Origin: Mikania micrantha | Taxonomy: Eukaryota > Streptophyta > Magnoliopsida > Asterales > Asteraceae | NCBI GenBank assembly: GCA_009363875.1 | Contig: CM018691.1 | Coordinates: 122,885,404 to 122,949,403 of the forward strand | DNA: 64,000 bases | Direction of reading: 5' to 3' | Shown here: positions 1 through 11,980 of the stretch, one piece after another | How positions within the stretch are numbered: the stretch's first letter is position 1 | Layout of the letters: every line of letters starts with the position of its first letter | Program-made: the position numbers and the translations under genes | The notes under the pieces: generated by a model | What the model saw: only the letters and a program-made list of their open reading frames with translations | Database searches by the model: none | What the model was told of the DNA's origin: nothing

Positions 1-288
1 CTTAGAAGCGTTACTCGGGCAGCTAGGCCCGGGTACGTCACCGAGGAGGATTTAGTCACATACTGGGGGAGCGGCCACCTCGTGAAGACCCGCCCCAACA
101 GCCTGCACCTCCTCGTCTCACTATTTGGTACATACACCAGAGGATAGACATGCTTGAGGACATGATCAGGTGCATGGCGGACCATATGGGCTGTGTGTTG
201 CCCCCTCGGATGCCTGCACCACACATCCCATCCGACCCGAGGACGACACTGAGACCGAGCCAGATGACGGGGAGGATGAGGAGTAGTT
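1..288 (+). pseudogene. 3' end of a retroelement-type ORF, frameshifted
   Basis: The plus strand reads as coding in two adjacent frames. One frame includes TIWYIHQRIDMLEDMIRC and a proline-rich stretch. A one-base shift near 240 moves into a frame ending in an acidic tail (EDDTETEPDDGEDEE) and a stop at about 286-288. A helical segment, a proline-rich linker and an acidic C-terminus followed by a T-rich untranslated stretch fit the end of a plant Athila/Tat-like gag or ORF1 protein, but I recognise no diagnostic motif. The start lies outside the window. The family assignment is an inference. Confidence 0.35.
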
Positions 289-633
289 TGTATTTAGCTT
301 AGTTGATGTATTTTTATTTTCTTTTTATGTACACAGACAGACTCTGTATATATTTTTATTTTGGCATGTATGGTTTCTTATTTTGTGTTGTTTGTGGTTG
401 TATTTACATTTATGTTATTATGGTTGTTTGTATATTAATGTTGTATATTGGTTGTGTTTGTTTAACTTGTATTAAAATTGTTTGTAATTTGTGGTTGTTG
501 TTTAATTTTTAAATTCTGTATATCATTGGTTGTATTATTAATGTTGTTATGTAAATTGTAATTCAATTGTTGTTGTATTAACAACTGTACATTTGAGTTG
601 TCTATTGAAAGACGCACGACTCTATGCACAACC
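289..633. other. T/G-rich non-coding stretch after the ORF tail
   Basis: Strongly T- and TG-biased on the plus strand (TGTTGT and TTTATTTT runs), with no credible ORF. It looks like the 3' untranslated part of the element whose ORF ends at 288. It stops where LTR A begins. Confidence 0.4.
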
Positions 634-1287
634 TGTAACATCAGTGCCGGAACAGTAATTTCAAAAAAGTATGAAAGTACTGTAGATACTGGTACAGAAA
701 GTGTTCGCATAGTATTCTGTGTTAACATTATATGAAACGACTGATGTTAACAGTTTAGAAACTCAGAGCTGACAAACAACACACACAGACACAATACTGA
801 TATGTTAAACATGATAAACAGTGATTGGATAACTTATGTGTTTTTTTTAGATAGGATCTTAATATGTATAAACGTACGTGAGGAAATCCAAACTAAAACC
901 ATAACAGACGTCGTTAAGTGAATATTAAACATACAGTATATTCGTGTGAATGACGATTCGCATGAATATATTTGTAAGTTTAATGTTCTGAACGATATCA
1001 AATAATTAGAAAACCATATTGGAAAGTAACGTTGTCGTCGTGTTCGAACGGGTGACAATTCGTACGACTACATGCGGAAACGATACGATTCGATTCAACA
1101 ATAAAAATAAACGTTTTTAAAATTTTAAAAATAGATAAAAGATATTTTGTTAATTTATTAGGAATTACTACTTTAAAAAGTTTCAAAATTTCCATTCTTA
1201 TTAAGATACGTAATGTTACGAAAAACGACGAAAACGACACGTGAAACCGAAACCGAGCGAGACCGAACACACCCGAACATACCCGGG

Positions 1288-1296
1288 CTATAAAAG
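1288..1296 (+). promoter_or_regulatory. TATA box of LTR A
   Basis: CTATAAAAG lies in a GC-flanked context (GGGCTATAAAAGCCC) about 650 bases into LTR A. A pyrimidine-rich CT-repeat leader follows, typical of a plant core promoter. The equivalent places in LTR B and LTR C are degenerate. Confidence 0.5.
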
Positions 1297-1675
1297 CCCA
1301 CATTATCTTTTTCTTCCCTACTTTTTGGCTGATCCAATCCCTCCCTCCTCAAGAAACCCGTCCATCTCTCTCTCTATACTTTCTCACCTTCAAACCTTCA
1401 TATCTCCCTCATTTGTCCACCAAATTCGACGTTCTAGTAGCCAAAACGACCGTGAGAACGAGAGGAACATAGTAGTAGAACTGATCAGAGTTGAAACGAG
1501 CTGAATCGACCGCAGTTTTAGAAAGACGTTGCTGATTTTGAGGGTTTTCTACTATTCCGGTTAGTTGGCTTCTAAATCGTGTTTTATCACTTCAAATTAG
1601 TTAGGATAAACACTAAAACGACTATAGAAACATGTAGATCATGAAGAGATGAAGAAATAGAGCTTTGAATCATCA

Positions 1676-1680
1676 AAAAC
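1676..1680. repeat. Target-site duplication of LTR B (left copy)
   Basis: AAAAC, repeated at 17555-17559 directly after the TGTGACA end of LTR B. The match supports both proposed LTR B boundaries and its insertion into LTR A. Confidence 0.75.
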
Positions 1681-3755
1681 TGTAACATCAGTGCCAGAAA
1701 CGTAACCGGAACAGTGATCTGCATAGTAACATGAACAGTAATTCAGGTAGATCTATGTGTATTTACTTGTATGCTATATTCATTTGATGTCGATAAAGAA
1801 CTATTTCATAGTCATTACAGAAACATAGTTCAAAATCCACGGTTTAACAGTCAGAAACATATCTGACAACACAGATCAGTTACATGAATGATTATTAGGA
1901 TTGTATTATGTATATACGTATGTGAGGATTAACAAAACAAAACAACAGCGGACGTCGTTACGTGAATGCTAAACTGACGGATTATTCGTATAGGTGACGA
2001 TGTGTATGAATATATCTGAAAATTTAACATTCTGAAAGATGTTCAATAATTAGAAAACCATACTGAAAAGTATAGTTATCGTCGTATTTGTACGGGTGAC
2101 GATTCGAACGAATACGCGCAACGACTGTACGATTCGATTTAAACTGTAATTTAAATATTTTTAGAAAATTAAAATAAACGGAAGATATTTAGTTAATTAC
2201 TAGGAATTACCACCTAAAATAAATTCATAAACTTTACTTTTAAAACCGTGAAGCTTCGTACGAAAACGAAACAAAACCGACGCTTCTACGCGAAACTGAA
2301 CGAGACCGAACATACGCGGGTTATTTTGAAGCCTTTAACGAGGCATTCATGGTCTCATCTCCTCCACCTACCAACCCATCTCCACCATTTTCGTTCTCTC
2401 TCTACTTTCTCTCTCTAGAAGCCATCATCCTATCTCCTTCATTTCTCCACGAAATCAAGCCATCTTGGTGTCAAAACAACCACTACCACTCGTAGAACAT
2501 GAAAGTACAACTGATTTGAGTTTGGATCATTTGATTTGAGGTAAAAATGAGATTTTTGTTCTGTTTTTGGGTTTCAAACCCTCTTGGTCGACCCACTTGG
2601 AAACCGGTTAACAACCCTTAAAACCTTAGGGAAACCACATCACAAACACCTAGAAAGTTGTAGGAACAAAGGGGATGCAATGACCTAGCCCTAAGCCCCG
2701 AGTTCTGTGAGCTGCAGCCATGAGAACTCGATCAGCCGAAGGAAGCAGCATCAGATGGGCTGAATGGCCTGCGGCCGAATGGCCTCCAAGCCAAAAAGAC
2801 CCATTCGTTCGGTCCAGGTTCCTTCGAGCACACCTTCATTCAGCCATGCCAATTCAGTCAGTCCAAACCCCATTCGCTCTGGCCCTCCATCCGGTTGAAA
2901 ACTTCATTCCTTCGACAGACCTCTTTCGGCCAAGCAGTTTATTCGTACGGGCTGCTTCGGATGGGTTGCTAATTCGGGAAGGGTGTCGAGATAGTGGGTT
3001 TGTATGGAAGGGTTAACCAATTCCATGCATTTCATGCATGCATGGAAATCCCTACGTGAATAACATGCATGGAGTGGACGTGTGTGTGCATGGGAAAGTA
3101 TAAGTAGAGTTTGATGCCAAGAGTTCTAAATAACATTGAGTGGTGATCATGAAATAATTGATACGAGTTGGGATCATGAAATAATTGATACGAGTTGGGT
3201 TAAAACATATGGATTTATTTAAACAAAGCTCCAATACAGTTCTAAAGACCAAGATTTCTTGGAAACCTTTTGACATGTAAACATTTATTTTGTACATTAC
3301 TTGTATCTAACACCTTCGAGAAATTATCATAGATCAAAACGATAGTCTAAGTATATGAATGTTGATTTATTATTAACATTTAACACTTGGAAATCTCATG
3401 AAAACACATAACTACATTAGGTGATTCATTTGAACTACCTAGGATGGGTTATGCAAGGAAGCGATCAAAGAACCATGGGAAAACGAAAACATATCATAAA
3501 AGAGTTAGAGTTAATCGCATTGATTATCTAAGTCCAATCATGTAACATATATTTTCTTAAAATAAATTATGTTTTTAATAAAAAAAGATTGATTTATAAA
3601 CCTTATTAAATTAAATTAAATGATTTATAACTAAATGATTTAACCTAAATTGAATTATTTAAATGTGTTAATTAAAGACTTGTAATGTAATTAACACAAA
3701 CTTTACATAGCTAAGGTTTAATTATTCATGAGATCAGGGTTTATAGATGGCTAAT
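1681..3755 (+). mobile_element. LTR B, left segment (solo LTR)
   Basis: Starts TGTAACATCAGTGCCAGAAA and is related to LTR A and LTR C. It is interrupted at 3755 by the Sirevirus-like element and resumes at 15650, ending GGGATGTGACA at 17554. The 5-bp sequence AAAAC occurs immediately before the start (1676-1680) and immediately after the end (17555-17559). No internal region or second LTR is present, so this is a solo LTR of about 4 kb inserted into LTR A. ORF-like stretches inside it, such as 2720-3016, are not credible genes. Confidence 0.75.
3145..3198. repeat. 27-bp tandem duplication
   Basis: Two identical adjacent 27-base units beginning GATCATGAAATAATTGATAC lie inside LTR B. This is a simple local duplication with no evident function. 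Confidence 0.85.
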
Positions 3756-4333
3756 TGTAGGATCAGATGTTCTCATTTGATCAATCTTAGGTTATAGCAG
3801 CGGAATTCAACAATGAATTAGCTCAAAATTAGAAAGAACAAATTTAATCTAATAGAACAGTAAAGCACAAGTTGTTATAGAAAGAGAATTCTGCAAAAGG
3901 AATAATCTCATTCAATTCGCACTAACTTCGTTACCGATACAATAGGTCAACTGCCCTTATATAGAAGCAGTGACGTCTGATGATGTCACATGATGTTGAC
4001 ACCTAACAGACAAAAGATAACTACTGAAATAACCAAAACTACTGAGGATGTTTACAACTACTGAAGACATCCTCTTACAACTACTGAAGAACTAAAACTA
4101 CTGAAATTAAACTAAAACTACTGAAGACAAAAATTAACATCACAACATCTGAAGACTAACACTTCAGCTGTTGTGAACAACATCTGAAGACTTGTTCTTC
4201 AGAGCTTGTAACTCTTCAGATCTTCTCTTCAACAGTCGTTTGTCTTCAGCTGTTATGCTCTTCTTCAGTTGTTGTGTGCTTGTGGGACTTAGAGGATTTT
4301 CTGATCAGGCTCATTGGTTCTTTTGGTCCAACA
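3756..4333 (-). repeat. Sirevirus-like element, 3' LTR
   Basis: 578 bp, TGTAGG...CCAACA on the plus strand (TGTTGG...CCTACA in the element's sense). Differs from the copy at 15072-15649 at two positions that I could see (C/T near 3851 and near 4008). It contains many CTACTGAA and CTGAAGA motifs and a TATA-like TATATAAG on the minus strand at 3956-3963. Confidence 0.95.
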
Positions 4334-4353
4334 AACTCCCCCTGAACCAATGC
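4334..4353 (-). promoter_or_regulatory. Polypurine tract of the Sirevirus-like element
   Basis: On the minus strand TTCAGGGGGAGTT lies immediately before the 3' LTR start TGTTGGACC. This is the position and composition expected of the plus-strand primer. Confidence 0.8.
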
Positions 4354-4559
4354 AGCCAAAACCTCTAATTATTAGTTGTCCCACTTATTGTTGATATTCC
4401 AGGCAGAAAGATGTGTCTTTTTCCTTAGAGATCAGCTTCTAAGATGACCAATTAAGTGTAGGCCTGGGTGACAGCAGCTTCAGAAGATCTGACAGTTGAA
4501 GGATGAGAGAGAACTCCAATTGGGGAATGGACTAAGAGTTGTTGCCTCTCTCATTGAAG
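4354..4559. other. Untranslated gap between extra ORF and polypurine tract
   Basis: About 200 bases with no reading frame. They lie between the end of the extra ORF and the polypurine tract and are rich in CTTCAG/CTGAAG-type motifs. Confidence 0.5.
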
Positions 4560-7500
4560 CTACTGCCCATGCACGAGTCTAAAAGATTCTCTGACATAGG
4601 CTTCCAGAAGGACTACTTGGTCTTCAATGGTTAGTAGCTCTGGCTCACCTTCAAAGAAGAACTCAGGTCCATAGTATTCAGATAGGTACCTGCTTGTAGA
4701 CCCATTGTGCAATTCAATCCTTGTGATTTCTCTGTATACAAATTCATCTGGATGTTTTCCTTCCAGGAATAATTGTAGCTCATTCTTCTTTAACCCTTCC
4801 ATTCTATTGTATACCAGCCCCTTCTTGATCATTTTGTTTTCCAATAGCTTGGGAACTGGCAGTTTAGCATTGTAAACCTTCTTAAAATCTTCAATAATTT
4901 CCCAAGGGTCCATCACAAACCCAGCCATAATGTCAGCACTTATCACCTTTTTGATTCTTCCTCTGTAGGCTTGTGGAATGTTTCTTTTGTGTATCCTGTG
5001 TTGTACCCTTGGGTCAGGCCATACCCGGATTACTTCTTTCCTGTATTGGAAGGTATGCCTTAGTGCAAATAGCCTTTGTGCTTCTTTCCTCATAGTTGTT
5101 AGCGAGGAAGTCTGAGGGTAGTCTTTGTCTACCAATCTCAGAATCTTGTCATCATATAATCTCTGACTTTCCTCTTCTTATATCTTCACTTTTACAGCTT
5201 GCATCTGAGATTCAGGAGTCATTACAGGGACAATGGAAGACTCAAGCTTTTGCAGTTTTAGAACAGTTGACAGTGGTTGCCTATCTTCATCATCTTCCTC
5301 CTGAATCATCAGCTTTCTCCTCTTCTTGAGAGGTGCATCAATTGTTTTGACAGGTTTTGATTTTGGGATGGATGTGGCTGATTTTGGAGCAGGTTTATGC
5401 CAATTAAGCATGCTGGAAGTGAGTTCCTGTTGAGACTTTTTAAGCAACTCCTTCTTTTTCTTCAGGCCCACCACATCCATTGCTTCAATTATCAGTTCTT
5501 TGTTAGGAGTCTCAGAGCTGCAGATCTTTGTTGTAACTTTGATAAGATTGTTCCTATCCCAAGCCCTGATCTCAGCAACTGATCTCCCTAAGAATTTGGC
5601 TACAAACCTAGCCATGACATGAAGTCTCTCACTTTCTTCCTTGTCATATTGCTTCCAAATGTTGTCTATGTGATTTATTTCCAATTCCCTGATCTTCTTA
5701 TTCAGATCTTCAGTTTCAGCATTCTCCTTGAAAAGTTGGCTTATGATTTCATCCATGGCTTGAAAATGGACTTGATCAGCCTGTTGTACTAGCTTCTGAA
5801 GCTCAGACATTTCAGGCTCTATCACATCAGCAGCCTTTTCAACTATAATATTTTCAGCTTTTTCACTTGCAATCTCTGTCTCTACAGCTTTTTCAACCAC
5901 ATCAGCCTTGGAAGATTTCTTCTGCCTTTTGTAGGTAAATTTCAGAGGAGAGGCAGGCTTTTCAAAGTCTATAGCTTCAACCTGTATACCCACTTCCTGT
6001 ACATCATCAGAATCTTTCCTTTTTGTCTCTATGACAGAACTAAACTCCCCCTTTTTGGCTGCAGTTGGTGTAGGAGGTTTAAGGCTAGACAAAATTGTTT
6101 GAACTGCACCATCTATCATTGTTTGGATTTGTGTTTGTGAGGGAAGTAGCTTGTCAAGAGATTGGGAAATAAGGGTTTGGAGGATGGGAGTGATGAGAGG
6201 AAGAGCAGCAATGAAAGCAGCAACAAATGCTTCTGGGGGGTTTGAACCCAGAGGATTTGTGCCTGAAGCAGAGGCAGGTGGCTGTTGTTGTTTTTGTGTG
6301 GAGGATGAAGTGTTTTGGGGACCTTCAGAAGTTGAAGGTGCCATCTGTGGGTTAGAAAGGGCAGATGGACTTTTATCCTTGGACATTTTGGTGAGCAGCT
6401 CATTGAGTCTGCAGACCTCAGCCTCAAGGAATTTGTTCCTTGATAGAACATTTGATAATAATGTTTGGTCATCATCAGCCTTGGCTGAATCATCTGACCT
6501 CCTGATAGTTTCAGGATTTACCTGAGTTGAGTGTGGCTCAACATTTTCAGGTGCCCCTTTTTCTTGGTACTGGGGACTTCCAACTTCAGGGATAAACCCT
6601 TCATCAGTTGTTGCCTCTGGCAGGGTCTTAGATATGTTACTACTATCAATCACTCCAAATGATGGAGGTGATGAAGTAGCAGCGCTGTCAGATGTCAGAA
6701 TCTCTCTTTCCACACTAGGAGATCTGATATGGTAGTCAGAATCCTGTGGGTTATCAGAAACACTTTGATCCTCCCCCTCAATGTTGGAGCTAATCCCAGT
6801 TTTAATAGGTGTCTGGGTAGGGATAGGAGTGTTTAACTGATCCAGGATTTGTTCAATAACAAAAGTTGGGCTTTGTTGGGTGGTTTCAATAGTAATAGGC
6901 TGTGAAGCAGAGTGCACCCGGGGAGATTGGTGCTGTTCAATAGAAGCCTTTTCAAATGAAAGAGGCTCTAGAAGTGTGTCTACCCCTTCCATGGTTGCAC
7001 CAAGTTCCTGTTGAGAGGAAGCCTGGGCGGTTTCAGCTGGTGGAGTCTGATGGACCACTGGCTGACTACTTCCAGTGGCCATGTCATGCCTTGGTGAGGC
7101 ATGGGCAGACTCAGGGGACTCATTTCCCTGAGCAGCCTTTTTGGGCTTTTTAGAATGTGGTTTGGTGGGGACTTTGGATTTTGATTTGGAAGTTGAGACT
7201 GTGGGTTCCCTATGCTTGGGTTTTAGCTTTCGGGCAGCCTCTTTGAGTGTGAGGTTGGAGTTGTGCCGGGAATATACTTCCAACAAGACTGCTGGAGCAT
7301 CTATTCCCTGGCCAACAAGGCCGTCCTATTTTAATTGCTTTTCAATGATGGCCATTACAAAGCGAGGGTATAACAGCCATCTTTGTGCCGCAGGTTTTGC
7401 AGCATGTTCCGATAATTCAGAAAATATAATTTGTGAAAAATTTAGTTTTTGAGATTCAAGGATTGAAAATAATACCTGCTGCCATTTGAATGACATCTGG

Positions 7501-7958
7501 TCCCATGAAGAAGACTTTGGGGCTAGGCAGATGTTTATCATGTGGTAGATAAGGCGCTCTGGATCATTAAAATGTTTCTTGAATAGTGTGGAGTCGCTCA
7601 AATCACCCTGGTATTCATGGCGTGTGAAACAGAGATTGGTCATGCTCTTGGGAAATGATGTTGGAAGATTTGCATCATCAAGATTCAACACATCCCGTAG
7701 CTCTGCAGTGCTGATGTGCACGTTCTTCCCATTGACAGATGATCGGATGGAGATGACTCCAGTGCCGACATTGATGAGCTCAACATTTTCCCAAAACTGT
7801 TGAATAGACTCGACATGGATCTTGGGATTGAGAAGGAATGCAGTTTGATATTGCGAGGTATTCATGAGGTCGACAGCCTCATCAAACTTCGACCAGAAGG
7901 CAGATTTGGTGAGGTATGCGACTGAGTTATGACGAGGTTTAAGGTTCATTGTCGCCAT
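4560..7958 (-). pseudogene. Extra ORF downstream of copia pol (1,132 codons, two in-frame stops)
   Basis: A single minus-strand frame from ATG 7958 to a stop at 4560, interrupted only by TAG at 7326-7328 (codon 211) and TAA at 5178-5180 (codon 927). The N-terminal ~210 residues form a compact domain (HNSVAYLTKSAF near the start, then FWENVELINV) that recurs in hypothetical proteins of Asteraceae genomes. Codons ~230-700 are low-complexity and rich in Ser, Pro, Thr and Gln. A Glu/Lys/Gln-rich probable coiled coil follows, then a basic C-terminal domain (VWPDPRVQHRIHKRN). I see no signal peptide, no membrane segment and no retroviral envelope motif. The position matches the env-like or additional ORF of Sireviruses. 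The function is unknown. Confidence 0.8.
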
Positions 7959-8480
7959 GGAAGCAGAGACTTGAGAGGGAAGATAGGTTTTTGAAAAAGA
8001 TAGAAAGGTCTGATGAAGTGGTAATGAAACAACTGAAGAGGGTTTGGAATAAATAGAGTATGAGAAGTTGTTCTTCAGATGTTATAAAGAGAAAACAGCA
8101 GTGGTTGAAACATCTGAAGAGTAAATTTACTCATCAGGTGTTGTCGGCATTGGGTGTTCATCAGCTGTTTTCATCAATTTGCTCATCAGACTTTATAAAC
8201 CATCAGATTTTGTCATCAGATTTTGTGAAAAATTTGTCTTCAGACCTTGTGAACAAAAGTTGTTCATCAGACTTTGCGAAATATTTTTGACCTTCAGCAC
8301 TTTGTCAACCAAAACCCATCAGTACTTTGAACTGATAATAGTGGTAAAGGTCAGATGTTTCCTTGAATCAGTACTTCTGATACTTATCAGTATTTACTGA
8401 AAATATCAGGAGTTGCAAGGTGATACAAAAATTTGAAAATTTTATCTGGTGGATGGAATTTTATTAGTGTGAAAACTAAG
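7959..8480 (-). repeat. Spacer with CATCAGA/CTTCAGA-type repeats
   Basis: Non-coding gap between the end of pol (8481) and the extra-ORF start (7958). It carries many CATCAGATTTTGT, CATCAGACTTT and CTTCAGA variants spaced 15-40 bases apart, related to the CTGAAG motifs in the LTR. It may be the leader or promoter of the extra ORF. That role is an inference. Confidence 0.6.
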
Positions 8481-11400
8481 TTATTCAAGTTGCAGCATAC
8501 CAAGCCTTAGAACTAAATTTTGAAAAGTTGAAGTGTCTAAAGGCTTAGTAAAGATATCTGCAAGCTCATCAGCACTAGGAACAAACTTTGGATCAATCAG
8601 ACCCTTTTCAAAACAATCCCTTATAAAATGATGTCTGATTTCAATATGTTTGGTCCTAGAGTGCTGAACTGGATTCTTGACAATACAAAGAGCTGAGGCA
8701 CTATCCATTAACAATGGTGTCTTAGACTCTTTGATGCCATAATCCAAAAGTTGAGTCTGAAGCCAGAGAATTTGTGAAGTACAGCTTGCAGCAGCAATGT
8801 ACTCGGCTTCAGCTGTTGAAGTGGCCACAGATGTTTGTTTCTTACTTTGCCAAGAAACCAAACAATTTCCTAGAAACTGACAACCACCAGAAGTTGATTT
8901 TCTGGTGAGTTTGCATCCTGCATAGTCACTATCAGAGAAAGCAACAAGTTTGCAGGAATGCCCAGTGGAATACCAAATTCCCAGTGATTGAGTGCCCTGC
9001 AAGTATCTGAAAATTCTTTTAACAGCAATCAAATGAGATTCTTTAGGTGCAGCCTGAAATCTAGCACAAACACATGTAGCAAACATAATGTCTGGCCTAG
9101 ATGCTGTGAGATACATCAAGGACCCAATCATACATCTATAAAGAGTTTCATCAACTGATTTACCTTTCACATCTGCATCAAGTTGTGTGGTGCTGCTCAT
9201 GGGGTTAGAACATTGTTTACAGTTTTGCAAATCAAATTTCTTTAACAACTCTTTTGTGTATTTGGATTGATGAATGAAAATGCCATCAGGACTTTGTTTG
9301 ATTTGAAGACCCAAGAAAAATTGTAATTCCCCCATGGCACTCATTTCAAAATTCTTGGTCATTAACTCAGTAAAATCAGCACACAACTTTGGATCAGATG
9401 AAGCAAAAATTATGTCATCAACATAAATTTGAACAAGGAGCTTATGCTGTCCTACTTTCTTTATGAACAAAGTTTTATCTATGGAGCCTCTAGTGAAATT
9501 ATTTTGAAGAAGAAAAGTGGATAGAGTGTCATACCAGGCTCTAGGTGCTTGTTTCAGCCCATAAAGAGCTTTATCAAGCTTATACACCCAATCAGGATGT
9601 TTATTGTCCTCAAAACCTGGTGGTTGACACACATACACTTCCTCTTTTATTTTACCATATAAGAAAGCACTTTTGACATCCATTTGAAAAACTTTTAGTT
9701 TGTGTAAGGCAGCATATGCTAAAAACAATCTAATTGCTTCCAGTCTGGCTACAGGGGCAAAAGTTTCATCATAATCAATACCTTCTTCCTGAGAGAACCC
9801 CTGCACAACCAGTCTGGCCTTGTTCTTAATGATTTGACCATTTTCATCAGTTTTATTCCTAAACACCCATTTAGTGCCTATTGCACACTTACCTTGGGGT
9901 AAAGGAACCAGCTCCCAGACTTGTTGTTTCTTGAACTGCAACAACTCCAATTGCATAGCCTCCACCCAGCCATTGTCTCTAAGTGCTGTGTGATAGTTCT
10001 TTGGCTCTTGCTGACTGACAAATAAAGCATAGAGACAAAAGTTGGACAATTGACTTCTTGTTGAAACACCAGCAGAAATGTCACCCAGAACTTGAGATAA
10101 TGGATGATCCTTCAGTTCTTGATATGGAATAAGATCAGTGCAAGTGTTTGCTGGGGGTCCAGTTGCTGCAGATGTTGATGAAGACCCAGGAAACAGTTCA
10201 GCAGGAATTTCAAATGATGTAGAAGATTCCAGAATTTCATCAGCATTTGTAGTAGGAGGAACCACTGGAGCAGGAGGAGCATCAGATTTAGCAGACATAG
10301 GCAGATTGTCACTAAATCTGAACAAATGAGTACTTTCATCTTCATCATCATGACATCCTTGTGTGGTTGCTGTAGAAGCTGTTGGTGGAACTGCTTTAGG
10401 TGCATCATCTTCCACACCAATAGACTCAACTTGGGATGGATAGGATTCATGTTGCAAGATGTCTAGATTAAACAGCTCAACAGGATTTTGTGGAATAGAA
10501 TCTTTTGGACATTCATTGAATTTGACATGAAGAGTTTCTTCAACCATCTTTGTTCTGCAGTTGAACACTCTGTAAGCCTTGCAAGTTGAAGAATAGCCAA
10601 CAAAATACCCTGCATCAACTTTGGAGTCAAACTTTTTAAGTTGATCTTTGGTATTGAGGATATAGCAAGGACACCCAAAAGCTCTGAAGAAGGAAATCAA
10701 AGGAGTCAAATTATGAAGCAGTTCATAAGGAGTTTTCAACCATCTTTGATTCACTAAAACCCTGTTGTGCACATAACAAGCAGTATTGACAGCTTCTGCC
10801 CAGAAGGTCAATGGCAGCCAGAATCAGCCAGCATTGTTCTGGCAGCTTCAATCAAAGTTCTATTTTTCCTTTCAACTACTCCATTCTGTTCAGGAGTTCT
10901 AGGGATACTGTACTGCCTCTTGATTCCCTTTGACAGATAAAACTCATCCAGAATATGATTTCTGAACTCTGTTCCATTGTCACTCCTTACACACTTGACA
11001 GGAAGAGAATATTGCTTCTCAACATACAACACAAAGTTGATAATGTACTTGGCAACCTCATCTTTTGAGTGCAAGAAGAAGGTCCAGACAAACCTTGAGT
11101 AATCATCAACAATTACTAAGCAATACTTCTTCTTTGCCATACTCATGACCTTCACTGGCCCAAACAAATCCATGTGCAACATTTGCAAACAACCAGTGGA
11201 TTTGGGATCACCAATTGGAGGAAAAGAAACTTTATGTTGCTTCCCTTTCAAGCAAGCAGTGCAATTCTCATCACAACTGAAATCCTTCATTGGAAGACCT
11301 CTAACCAACCCATGTTTCACCAGTTGATTCATGTTTTTGAGATTCACATGACCTAATCTTCTATGCCACAGATTTGATTCCTTGAAAGAAGCCTTAGAGA

Positions 11401-11827
11401 ATAAACAAGGATGACCTTTAACAGAGATTTTCTTTGACAAATCAAAGGCATAGACCTTTCCCACTCTGTTAGCCTTAAGGAGAGTATACTCATCTAAGAC
11501 TTTGCCAATCAGAGGCAACACTTCAGAAGACAGTATTCTGCAGTCTTGCTTGGTGAAAAGAGAAATGTGTCCCTTATCACACATCTGACTAACACTCAGA
11601 AGATTATACTTAAGATTCTCTACATGATTCACATCATCAAACCTTATCTCACCATTTGTCACATAACCTTTCCCTATAATATAACCCTTAGCATCATTTC
11701 CAAAAGACACAAATCCCTTCCTTCCTATAAAATAGTCATTAAGAAGAGATCTGCTCCCAGTCATATGCATGGATCCTCCACTGTCAACATACCAGATGCT
11801 ATTTTGGCATGCTGAAGGACCCTGCAT
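8481..11827 (-). pseudogene. Copia pol: protease, integrase, reverse transcriptase, RNase H
   Basis: Domains run in copia order on the minus strand. The protease has WYVDSGGSMHMTG (Asp-Ser-Gly). The integrase zinc site is H..H..C..C (WHRRLGHVN...CTACLKGK), and its catalytic residues lie in LHMDLFGP, VRSDNGTEF and TPEQNGVVERKN. Reverse transcriptase shows [22 protein letters not shown] and [10 protein letters not shown]. RNase H shows [16 protein letters not shown] and LMDSASAL. The integrase frame (11827-10808) stops and continues in another frame from 10811, a one-base frameshift just after the integrase Glu region. The reverse transcriptase and RNase H part (8481-10811, 776 codons) is uninterrupted. 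Three TGA codons (11828-11842) precede the visible protease start. Confidence 0.93.
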
Positions 11828-11980
11828 TCATCAACACACTCAGTTAGACTTTTGGACCCAAACCATTTTGGTTTTGGGTCTGTTAACACATGAAGAAACA
11901 AAATTTGTATTGTCAGTTGAAGCAACACTTGAAGCATTCTTATCAGAAAATTGAGCCTTTACTTTTGATTTTGGTTTCTT

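Larger units (their letters stand above)
634..1680 (+). mobile_element. LTR A, left segment (gypsy-type long LTR)
   Basis: Begins TGTAACATCAGTGCC, the same terminus as LTR B (1681) and LTR C (40562), and stays similar to them over several hundred bases (motifs such as CGGGTGACGATTCG and TTAATTTATTAGGAAT). At 1680 it is cut by LTR B and resumes at 17555. Its likely far end is TGTGACA at 20557, giving a total LTR length of about 4 kb. The flanks (CAACC before, TTAAA after) do not match, so I cannot show that it is a simple solo insertion. The gypsy assignment rests on the terminal sequence, which element D shares. Confidence 0.6.

Noticed and set aside
2720..3016. 98-codon ORF in LTR B
   Set aside because: It lies within a solo LTR, has no domain, and is not conserved in LTR A or LTR C.
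6151..6525. Plus-strand ORF antisense to the Sirevirus extra ORF
   Set aside because: A shadow of the low-complexity Ser/Pro/Gln-rich coding region on the minus strand.
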